NCBI GenBank assembly: GCA_027008705.1
Contig: JALVEB010000197.1
Span: 1-60,673 of the forward strand
Reading direction: 5' to 3'
DNA length: 60,673 nucleotides
From: Sedimenticola sp.
Lineage (GTDB): Bacteria; Pseudomonadota; Gammaproteobacteria; Chromatiales; Chromatiaceae
This document shows positions 9,198-18,267 of this stretch, piece after piece. The translations under genes were made by a program, and so were the position numbers. The notes beneath the pieces are model-generated. The model made no database searches and was not told the origin of the DNA. It saw nothing but the letters and a program-made list of their open reading frames with translations. The stretch's first letter is position 1. Every line of letters begins with the position of its first letter.

Positions 9198-9599
9198 CTA
9201 TACCAGACCCAGGTGGGTTGCCTCGTCTTCGTCGAGGATGCGTTGTTGGGCCAGCCGCCAGTGACCGCCTTCGCGGCGCAGCAGCATCTCGACCGCTTGC
9301 CCGGTTCGTTCTCCGTCGTGCGTCTCGATCGCTTCGATTACGCTGAACAGGATATCCCGATCGGTGGCGGTGCGGATGCGGGGCTCGCTGTAGTGGATCG
9401 CGCGGACCAGGCGTTGCGGAAACTCGTGGGCGCATTGCCGCCGCCAATCGTCGTATTCCAGTACTTCGAAACCCGGGATGCCGAACAGTTGCAGGTCCGG
9501 CGAGATCAGGGCCATGTGGGCTTCGAGATCCCCCGCGACCGCGGTGGAGGCCAGTCGTTGCAGCCAGTGCGTGACGGTTTCGCTAGCGGAGTGGGACAT
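9198..9599 (-). CDS. NTF2/SnoaL-like domain protein
   Basis: The 133-residue protein has the length and pattern of the NTF2-like superfamily: an N-terminal helix (TVTHWLQRLASTAVAGDLEA), an aromatic-rich middle and alternating beta strands ending GQAVEMLLRREGGHWRLAQ. Such domains bind small molecules or act as adaptors, and function cannot be predicted. No signal peptide is seen. It is the first gene of a two-gene leftward unit with the metalloprotease-like protein. Confidence 0.65.
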   Translation of the reverse strand: MSHSASETVTHWLQRLASTAVAGDLEAHMALISPDLQLFGIPGFEVLEYDDWRRQCAHEFPQRLVRAIHYSEPRIRTATDRDILFSVIEAIETHDGERTGQAVEMLLRREGGHWRLAQQRILDEDEATHLGLV

Positions 9600-9682
9600 G
9601 GCGCATTCCTGAGTTACGGGAAGTCTGCAAGCTATGCGGCAAGCGTGGCGCTGTCAAGACGGAAAACGCCCGGCTCTCCCGT

Positions 9683-9882
9683 TTATGCACAAAGGCCGGG
9701 AAGCCCGTCAGGATCGTTTGTAAACGCTCCGTAATTTATCGTCAAATCGCTTATCGTTATGCCAATAGATTGATTTCAAGCTGAAAAGCTTGCTGTCAGG
9801 TTGTTTTCCCGAGACACGGGAGGTGGGTGGATTCCGGGTTATTCTGTTGTTATCCAGGCGTTTATCCACCAAGTTATCCACA
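9683..9882 (+). promoter_or_regulatory. Cluster of DnaA-box-like sequences around an AT-rich stretch
   Basis: The roughly 480-base gap upstream of typA contains TTATGCACA at 9683 and TTATCCACA at 9874, both matching the DnaA-box consensus TTWTNCACA, plus TTATCCACC at 9862 (one mismatch) and TTATCCAGG at 9850 (two mismatches). The last three start exactly 12 bases apart in the same orientation. Between 9730 and 9790 the sequence is unusually AT-rich for this genome. Whether DnaA binds here is untested. Gene context does not match a usual oriC. Confidence 0.5.
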
Positions 9883-10040
9883 GTTTGTCACGGGAGGCGG
9901 GAAAAGCGCTTCCGGCCTGCCCGTTTGGCCGACTCTCCGTTGGCGTTTTGCGTATTGCCCATTTCAAGTCATTGATCAGAGCGAGTTCTGGGCAGTCTGG
10001 CAGACGCTCGTCGAGGCATTCGGGTCGAATCAGTAAACCC

Positions 10041-10049
10041 TGATATAAT
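10041..10049 (+). promoter_or_regulatory. Extended -10 promoter for typA
   Basis: TGATATAAT is a perfect extended -10 (TGn plus TATAAT). No good -35 lies 16-18 bases upstream, as is common for extended -10 promoters. Transcription would begin about 30 bases before the typA ATG. Confidence 0.6.
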
Positions 10050-10084
10050 GGCCGGCTTTGCTTCTTGGTAAACCGGATCCGCTC

Positions 10085-11908
<1,824 letters not shown>

Positions 11909-11924
11909 GTTCTCTCCCATAGTA

Positions 11925-12027
11925 AGATACCCGTCGCCCATGAATTTTCGGCCCCTGCGACCGCCCCTCGCGCCCACGGGCGAGAGGGGCGGCCTTGAAA
12001 ATCCGAAAACTCATGGGCGACGAGCAT
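11925..12027. repeat. Palindromic repeat family A, copy 3 (most complete)
   Basis: Outer arms CCGTCGCCCATGAATTTTCGG and, on the other strand, CTCGTCGCCCATGAGTTTTCGG pair almost fully. An inner hairpin CCGCCCCTC...GAGGGGCGG sits around CGCCCACGGGCG. Total length is about 103 bases. It lies just downstream of typA, where it could act as a terminator or RNA-stabilising structure. Confidence 0.8.
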
Positions 12028-12173
12028 AAGCGTGGAGAGCTCACGTTTCTCACGGGGCGCGGTGGTCAGCCGCCATGGCTTGGGCTATAAAGAATTCGCT
12101 GTTTCTTCCGCTATCTCGAAAACCCACGGCCTGCCGGCGCGCCCGGTGGGTTTCATGTCGGGGGAGAAAGTCG

Positions 12174-13130
12174 ATGCAACGAATCGTCGGGCTGGTTTGC
12201 GTTCTCTGGCTGCCGGTTTCGGCCCTGGCGGGAACTCGCTGTCTGATGGTTTCATCCTATCATCCGGAATACCCTTGGTCCCATGGCGAAGAGGCCGGCG
12301 TGCGCGCCACCCTGGGCGACGCCTGCGACCTGCGTGTCTTCTATATGGATACCAAGCGCCATCGTGATGAGCGTTCGAAGAAACGCGCGGCGGTGCGCGC
12401 GCGTCGGCTTATCGAAACCTGGAAGCCGGACGTTCTGATCGCCGCCGACGACAATGCCGTCAAATACCTGGTCGCTCCGTACTATAAGGACGGTCCGTTG
12501 CCGGTCGTGTTCTGCGGCGTCAACTGGTCGGCGGCTCCGTATGGTCTGCCGACATCGCATGTCACCGGGATGGTGGAAATCGCGCCGGTCGCGGCCTTGC
12601 TGAAGGCCGCGGCCACAATCAGCGGAGGCAGGCGCGCGCTCTACCTGGGCGCGGATACCCTGAGCGAACGTAAGAACCTGCGCTGGTCGCGTCGCGTCGC
12701 CGGGAGGATGAATATCGAGCTGGAGAGTCATCTGGTTGCAACGCGGGAAGCCTGGCTGTCTGCGTTTGCGGCGGCGCAGGATCAAGGCTACGATTTCCTC
12801 GTGATCGGAAGTCGTGCCGGCATCGATGGTTGGGACGAGCGATTGGTGGCCCGGGCCGTCCGCCGGCTGGGGCGGGTTTTGAGCGTGACGGTGCATGAAT
12901 GGATGATGCCTGTCGCGATGCTCGGCATGACCAAGATTCCAGAGGAGCAGGGCGAATGGGCCGCTGAAGTCGCGTTGGAGATACTGAATGGCCATTCACC
13001 GTCGGAATACCCGGTTTTGAGTAACCGGCAATGGGATCTGTGGCAAAACCCACGCCTGCTGTCCGCCGCGGGTATCCGCTTGCCGGCGTCGCTGGAGAAC
13101 AAAGCGAAACGGGTTCATCGTGTCGACTAG
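12174..13130 (+). CDS. Periplasmic substrate-binding-like protein (ABC-transporter type, orphan)
   Basis: A 318-residue exported protein with signal peptide MQRIVGLVCVLWLPVSALAG. Its body resembles the uncharacterised ABC-type periplasmic component family that often accompanies sensory kinases or diguanylate cyclases: VSSYHPEYPWSHGEE, then KPDVLIAADDNAVKYLV and PVVFCGVNW. No permease or ATPase gene is adjacent, so it is more likely a ligand sensor for the following membrane GGDEF-EAL protein than a transporter part. The ATG at 12174 follows GGGGGAG; the track start is upstream of the signal peptide. The TAG stop coincides with the first bases of a family B repeat. Confidence 0.75.
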   Translation: MQRIVGLVCVLWLPVSALAGTRCLMVSSYHPEYPWSHGEEAGVRATLGDACDLRVFYMDTKRHRDERSKKRAAVRARRLIETWKPDVLIAADDNAVKYLVAPYYKDGPLPVVFCGVNWSAAPYGLPTSHVTGMVEIAPVAALLKAAATISGGRRALYLGADTLSERKNLRWSRRVAGRMNIELESHLVATREAWLSAFAAAQDQGYDFLVIGSRAGIDGWDERLVARAVRRLGRVLSVTVHEWMMPVAMLGMTKIPEEQGEWAAEVALEILNGHSPSEYPVLSNRQWDLWQNPRLLSAAGIRLPASLENKAKRVHRVD

Positions 13131-13310
13131 CCCGGATTTCTCACCAGCGTTTGTTGCGAGACGGATCCAGGGTGCGTCCTGGGTGGCTTTCGCGGCCGGG
13201 GAGCGCGCAGGCACAGGCGACACGATGTCGAGCACTCCGACCGAGCGAAAGCCAGCCAGGGCGTGCCATTGGGTCGTCGCAGTAGAAGGATGGTGAGAAA
13301 TGCGGGCTAG
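13128..13310. repeat. Palindromic repeat family B, long copy with internal insert
   Basis: Starts TAGCCCGGATTTCTCACCAG and ends TGGTGAGAAATGCGGGCTAG, giving terminal inverted repeats of about 17 bases with one mismatch. Compared with the copy at 57044 it has about 88 extra bases in the centre, themselves bounded by TGGCTTTCGC and GCGAAAGCCA, suggesting a nested hairpin. The left end supplies the stop of the upstream gene; the right end contains the GGDEF-EAL ATG. Confidence 0.85.
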
Positions 13311-16044
13311 ACGGGCGGTCGTTTCTTCCTTTCTGAAACGCTATCGCGAGGCGTTGTCGCTCGGCTTGTTGCTGGCGATCCCGGTGCTCGCCGTGGCGCT
13401 GGCGCGTTCCGTGTACCATGTCGAGAGCGACGCTCGTTATCGACACCGGACGACCGAGATCGCGCGCGGCCTGATGCGCAATATCGATCATGTCGAGGGT
13501 TTGCTGACGGCTTCGTCGGCGGTTCATCAGGCCCTCGATGCCATGGATGCCGCCCAGTTCGCCGGGTTCGCCCACGAGCTGCTGAGCGCCTATCCACGAA
13601 TCAGCAGCCTCGCCTACCTGCCGGTGGTGCGCAGCGAGGACCGCGCGCGGTTCGAGCGACAGGTTTCGTCGACGCGGATGCGGCCATTCCACATCCGTGA
13701 GCGCGCCGACGGGGGCGACACCCGGCGCGCGGAACCTCGGGAACGCTATGCGCCGGTGCTGCACATCGAACCCTTGACGCCGGTGAACGCCCGCCTGCTC
13801 GGTCGTGACCTGTTGGCCGAGGAGCCCTTGGCCGGCGTGATCGGCGAGGCGATCGATTCCGGCCGGGTACGCTCGCTGATCCAGCGGCGCGCGTTGCTCA
13901 TGCTGAAAGCCGTGTACTATGGATACTATCCGCCCCGGGACGCGGCTGAGCGTCATGCCCAGGCGCAAGGCGTCTATCTGGCGCGCATGCCCCTGGGCGA
14001 CATCCTCGCAGGTCTGCTCCGCGTTGGGGAGCGCGTGGAACTGGCGCCGCTGGCGGCGGGCCCGCGTCGCGCCGCGATCGTCGAGGAGCTTGCCCCGGTT
14101 GCCGCGGAGACAGCCTCCGGCGCGACCCGGCTCGTCGAGTTGCCAATGCGCTTGCCGGATGGCGAATACCGGCTGCGCGCGGCTTTTCGCGTCACGCAGC
14201 CTTGGTACCTTATGCGCGAGGCCGGGATGATCCTCGCGGGAGGCGCGGTGCTGACCCTGCTTTCGGCCTGGCTGTGGTGGCTGCGACGGCGCGCCGACCA
14301 GGGGCTGCGCCGCGCCGCCGGCCAGCTTCATGCCGAGAAGGAGCGCGCCGAGGTGGCGCTGTATTCGATCGGCGAAGCCGTCGTGACCACCGACGAGCGG
14401 GGACGGGTCGATCGCCTCAATGCGGCGGCTGAACGCCTCACCGGCTGGAGCGCGGAGCAGGCCATCGGGCGGGATATTCGCGAGATCGTCCCATTGGTGC
14501 GGGAGAAGGACGACCAGCCGTTGTCCTCGCCCTTTCAACGGGTCTACGGCGGTGGCGAATCGCTGTCTCCATGCGAGCTCATGTTGCTGCGCGCCGACGG
14601 AGGGCGCGTCGCGATCACCGAGACCGCGGCGCCGATCCTCGATGCGCGTGGACATGTCACGGGAGCCGTCGTGGTGATGCGCGACATGAGCCGCGAGCGT
14701 GAGCTGATCCGTCGCGCGACCCACCAGGCCCGCCATGATGCGCTGACCGGGCTCCACAACCGCTACGCCTTCGAAGGCGACATCCGTCGGGCCATCGACG
14801 CCGCGGCTGAAGGCGAGGGCAGGCATGTGGTGTGCTTCATCGACCTCGATCGCTTCAAGAAGATCAACGACAGCTGCGGACATGCGGCGGGGGACCAATT
14901 GCTGCGCCAAGTGGCTCAGTTGTTGAAATCCGGCATTCGCAAGGAGGATGTGCTGGCGCGGATCGGCGGTGATGAGTTCGGGATTCTGCTGCGGCACTGC
15001 GATCTCGACCAGGCGCGCGCAACGGCCGAAAATCTGCGCCGCAAGCTGGCCGATTTTCGCTTGATCTGGGATGGAGAGCATTTCTCGGTGGGCCTGAGTA
15101 TCGGCCTCGCCTTGATTGCCGATGGCCGTCTCGGCGCCGGCGAGATTCTGAAAGCCGCCGATGCCGCCTGCTACATGGCGAAAGAGCGGGGACGAAACCA
15201 GGTTTGCGTCTATCGGTTGGACGACGAGAAGCTGCGTCGGCGGTCGCTCGACCTGCGTTTGGCGAATCAGCTGCAAGATGCCCTGGATGAGGATCGGCTC
15301 GAACTGTTTCGTCAGCCGATCTTCGATCTGCGTGGCGATTTGAAGACGCCCGAGGGCTACGAATTTCTGCTGCGCATCCGTCTTGCCGATGACGGTTTAT
15401 GCGGCCCGTCGAAATTCCTCAATATCGCCGAGCGATTCGACCTGCTGACCCTGCTCGACCGCGCCGTGGTCGCCAAGGCCTTCCGGCTGATTCAGCGTTA
15501 TCGGGCGGCCCCGGGGGCGCGACGGACACGCTTCCACATCAATCTGTCGGGTCAGTCCATCGGCCGGGCCGAGGTGCTCGAATTCATCCAGCGCGAGGCC
15601 TCGCGGCGAAGCATTCCGCCCGCTTCGGTGTGTTTCGAGATCCATGAGAGCAGCGTGATCGAGAACATGGATACCGCGATCGCGGCGATGGCGCGGCTGC
15701 GTGACGCGGGCTTCCGCTTTGCCCTGGACGACTTCGGCACCGGCTTGAGTTCGATGGCCTATCTGAAGAAACTGCCTGTCGACATGCTGAAGATCGACGG
15801 CGAGTTCGTGCGTTCGATTCTGTCGGATCCGGTGGATCAGGCCCTGGTGCGGACCATCAATGAAATCAGCCATATGCTCGGAATGCGCACCATGATCGAA
15901 CGGGTCGAGGATCGCGCCACGCTGGAGCTGCTGCGCAAGATCGGCATCGATGCGGTGCAGGGATACTACACCGGCGGGCCCGAAGCCATGGTGGTGGAAA
16001 ACGCAAGCGGCGGTCTCAGCCTGGTGCGGTTGCGCGGCGCATAG
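13300..16044 (+). CDS. Membrane CHASE-PAS-GGDEF-EAL c-di-GMP signalling protein
   Basis: The 914-residue protein has a first membrane helix (about 19-36), a periplasmic CHASE-like sensor (to about 300), a second membrane helix (about 308-328), a PAS domain (about 350-465), a GGDEF domain and an EAL domain. GGDEF at 556-560 is intact, with a perfect RxxD inhibitory site (RKED, 547-550), so diguanylate cyclase activity is plausible. In the EAL domain the signature reads EFL (688-690), but the Glu, DDFGTGLSS and QGY elements remain, so phosphodiesterase activity is possible. The ATG and its AGGA lie inside the right end of the repeat at 13128. Its 3' end overlaps pdxA by 29 bases, convergently. 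Confidence 0.92.
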   Translation: MRARRAVVSSFLKRYREALSLGLLLAIPVLAVALARSVYHVESDARYRHRTTEIARGLMRNIDHVEGLLTASSAVHQALDAMDAAQFAGFAHELLSAYPRISSLAYLPVVRSEDRARFERQVSSTRMRPFHIRERADGGDTRRAEPRERYAPVLHIEPLTPVNARLLGRDLLAEEPLAGVIGEAIDSGRVRSLIQRRALLMLKAVYYGYYPPRDAAERHAQAQGVYLARMPLGDILAGLLRVGERVELAPLAAGPRRAAIVEELAPVAAETASGATRLVELPMRLPDGEYRLRAAFRVTQPWYLMREAGMILAGGAVLTLLSAWLWWLRRRADQGLRRAAGQLHAEKERAEVALYSIGEAVVTTDERGRVDRLNAAAERLTGWSAEQAIGRDIREIVPLVREKDDQPLSSPFQRVYGGGESLSPCELMLLRADGGRVAITETAAPILDARGHVTGAVVVMRDMSRERELIRRATHQARHDALTGLHNRYAFEGDIRRAIDAAAEGEGRHVVCFIDLDRFKKINDSCGHAAGDQLLRQVAQLLKSGIRKEDVLARIGGDEFGILLRHCDLDQARATAENLRRKLADFRLIWDGEHFSVGLSIGLALIADGRLGAGEILKAADAACYMAKERGRNQVCVYRLDDEKLRRRSLDLRLANQLQDALDEDRLELFRQPIFDLRGDLKTPEGYEFLLRIRLADDGLCGPSKFLNIAERFDLLTLLDRAVVAKAFRLIQRYRAAPGARRTRFHINLSGQSIGRAEVLEFIQREASRRSIPPASVCFEIHESSVIENMDTAIAAMARLRDAGFRFALDDFGTGLSSMAYLKKLPVDMLKIDGEFVRSILSDPVDQALVRTINEISHMLGMRTMIERVEDRATLELLRKIGIDAVQGYYTGGPEAMVVENASGGLSLVRLRGA

Positions 16045-16984
16045 CGTCGGCGAGCGCGATGGCCGCGCGCAGGCTGCCGTCGCTGGCGCGCCCGCCGCCG
16101 GCCAGCGCCAAGGCGGTGCCGTGATCGACCGAGGTGCGGATGATCGGCAAGCCGAGGGTGACATTGACCGCTTCGCCGAAACTGGCATGTTTCAGCACCG
16201 GCAGGCCCTGGTCGTGATACATCGCCAATACCGCGTCGGCCTCTGCCAGCCGGTCGCGGTTGAACAGGGTATCCGCGGGCAGCGGGCCGACCAGGTCCAT
16301 TCCGCCTGCGCGCAGCCTGGCGAGCACCGGTTCGATGATCTCGATCTCCTCGCGGCCGAGATGCCCCTCCTCGCCGGCATGGGGATTCAGGCCGCATACC
16401 AGGATGCGTGGCGAGGCGATGCCGAAGCGTCTCGCCAGATCGCGGTGCAGTGTGGTGACGACGCGTTCCAGCAAGCGCGCATCGATGGCCTCGGCGACCG
16501 CCTTCAGCGGGAGGTGGGTGGTGGCCAGCGCGACCCGCAGCGTCGGGCTGGCGAGCATCATCACCGGGTGCCCGCCGGTCCGCGCGGCGAGGTACTCGGT
16601 ATGGCCGGTGAATGGGATGCCGGCCTCGTTGATGATGCCCTTATGGACCGGCGCGGTGACCATGGCGTCGAACAGGCCCCGCCGACAGCCCTCCACCGCG
16701 CGATCGAGCAGACGCAGCACATGGCGCGCATTGGCCGCGTCCAGCCGGCCGGGTCGTGACGGCGCGTCCAGCGGCTCGCGCAGCACGCTGAGCGCCGCGG
16801 GCCGGGCCGGATCGAACGCCGGCGCGGCGAATTCCATCCCGAGCGCGGCGGCGCGCGCCGCGAGCAGCCCTGGATCGCCGATGAGCACCAGCGGGGGCAG
16901 GTCATCGTAGCCGGCAAGGCGCGCGCACAGCTCCGGCCCGATGCCGGCGGGTTCGCCGACGGTGACCGCGATCGGTTTCATCAT
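16016..16984 (-). CDS. pdxA: 4-hydroxythreonine-4-phosphate dehydrogenase
   Basis: PdxA oxidises 4-phosphohydroxy-L-threonine in the DXP-dependent pyridoxal phosphate pathway. The 322-residue protein shows the N-terminal VTVGEPAGIGPELC, ATTHLPLKAVAEAI, CGLNPHAGEEGHLGREE and the C-terminal MYHDQGLPVLKH and SVDHGTALALAG metal- and substrate-binding segments. The start is ATGATG overlapping the surA stop, so either ATG is possible. It is the third gene of the conserved lptD-surA-pdxA operon. The usual downstream ksgA and apaH are absent, replaced by the end of the GGDEF-EAL gene. Confidence 0.97.
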   Translation of the reverse strand: MMKPIAVTVGEPAGIGPELCARLAGYDDLPPLVLIGDPGLLAARAAALGMEFAAPAFDPARPAALSVLREPLDAPSRPGRLDAANARHVLRLLDRAVEGCRRGLFDAMVTAPVHKGIINEAGIPFTGHTEYLAARTGGHPVMMLASPTLRVALATTHLPLKAVAEAIDARLLERVVTTLHRDLARRFGIASPRILVCGLNPHAGEEGHLGREEIEIIEPVLARLRAGGMDLVGPLPADTLFNRDRLAEADAVLAMYHDQGLPVLKHASFGEAVNVTLGLPIIRTSVDHGTALALAGGGRASDGSLRAAIALADAMRRATAPG

Positions 16985-18267
16985 TGGGGCAGACGGATAT
17001 CCACATAGGCCTCGTCGCGCAGCCGGCGTGACAACAGCTCGGCCTGTTGGTCGGCCTTGCGCTTGCGGATCTGTTCGCGCGCCCGTTGGCGCAGGCGTTC
17101 GTCGCTGTCGTCATGCTTGCGGCGCCCGAGTACCTGAACGATGTGCCAGCCGAAATCGGTACGGAACGGCTGGCTTACCTCGCCGACGGCGAGCTTGTTC
17201 ATGGCTTCGGCGAAGGCCGGCACCACGTCCTCGTCGCTGATCCATTTCAGATCGCCGCCGTTCAGCGCCGAGCCCTTGTCATCGGAGTGGGCGCGCGCCA
17301 GGGTGGTGAAATCCTCGCCGTTTTCGATGCGATCGCGCAGTTGTTCCAGGCGCCGGCGCGCCTCTTTGCTGGAGGTCCGCTCATCGACGCGGATCAGGAT
17401 GTGACGCGCGTGGGTTTGTTCGATCATGTGCTGGTTGTCGCCCTTGATATCCTCTACCTGGAAGATATGGAACCCTCCGGCACCGCGCACCGGCTCGCTG
17501 ATGCCGCCCTTCGGCAGGTCGGCGATGGCGTCGGCCGCGACATCCGGCAAGGCTCCGGACTCGATCCAGCCCAGATCGCCGCCGTTCAGGGCCTGGCGAC
17601 CGTCCGACTCGGTGACCGCCAATTCGCCGAAATCGGCGCCGTTGCGCAGTCGTTCCACCAAGTCTTGCGCCTTCTTCCGCGCCGCCGCGATCTGGTCGGC
17701 GCTGGCGCCCTCCGGCGTGGCGATCAGGATATGGCGCAAATGATAGGCCGAGGGACCGGCGAGATCGGCCTTGTGTCGCGCCAGCCAGGCTTGAATCTCG
17801 CGTTCGCTGACCTTGATCTTGTTGACGACCGCGCGTTGTTTGAAGCGTTGCAGCAGGATCTGACGGCGCAGGTTCTTGCGATAGTCGTCGAAATTCACGC
17901 CCGCCTGTTCCAGCGCGTCGCGGAAGGCTCCGACGCTGAGGCCGTTGCGCTTGGCGATATTGCTGATCGCCTGCGCCAGCATCTCGTTGCTGACCTCGAT
18001 GCCGGCGCGATGGGCGGCTTCCTCCTGCAACTTCTCGACGATCAGGCGTTCGAGCACCTGGCGCTCGAGCGGTTCGCGCGGGGGCGGGCGCTGCCCCTTG
18101 GCGCGCAGGCCGGCGAGGATCTGATCGGTGCGCCGGTCCAGCTCGCTGCGCATGATGGTATCGTCATTGACCACCGCGACGATCTCGTCGAGCGGTCGTT
18201 CCTCGGCAAGCGCGGCGTGCGTCGCGAGCAGCAGGATGGCGAGAAGCGGGATCAGCAGTCTATTCAT
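16981..18267 (-). CDS. surA: Periplasmic chaperone and peptidyl-prolyl isomerase SurA
   Basis: SurA escorts outer-membrane beta-barrel proteins, including LptD, across the periplasm to the BAM complex. The 428-residue length equals E. coli SurA. A signal peptide (MNRLLIPLLAILLLATHAAL) is followed by the N-terminal chaperone region (DEIVAVVNDDTIMRSELDRR) and two parvulin domains opening with LRHILIATPEG and ARHILIRVDE. The ATG at 18267 is chosen because it begins the signal peptide; the track ORF extends 17 codons further into lptD. It overlaps lptD by eight bases and pdxA by a few, indicating coupled translation. Confidence 0.97.
   Translation of the reverse strand: MNRLLIPLLAILLLATHAALAEERPLDEIVAVVNDDTIMRSELDRRTDQILAGLRAKGQRPPPREPLERQVLERLIVEKLQEEAAHRAGIEVSNEMLAQAISNIAKRNGLSVGAFRDALEQAGVNFDDYRKNLRRQILLQRFKQRAVVNKIKVSEREIQAWLARHKADLAGPSAYHLRHILIATPEGASADQIAAARKKAQDLVERLRNGADFGELAVTESDGRQALNGGDLGWIESGALPDVAADAIADLPKGGISEPVRGAGGFHIFQVEDIKGDNQHMIEQTHARHILIRVDERTSSKEARRRLEQLRDRIENGEDFTTLARAHSDDKGSALNGGDLKWISDEDVVPAFAEAMNKLAVGEVSQPFRTDFGWHIVQVLGRRKHDDSDERLRQRAREQIRKRKADQQAELLSRRLRDEAYVDIRLPQ

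Noticed and set aside
9683-9882. Calling this region the chromosomal origin
   Set aside because: DnaA boxes and AT-richness are suggestive, but dnaA, dnaN, mnmG and parAB are absent and strand skew cannot be judged from this window.
13141-15276. Minus-strand ORF of 711 codons
   Set aside because: Antisense to the GGDEF-EAL gene with no domain of its own.
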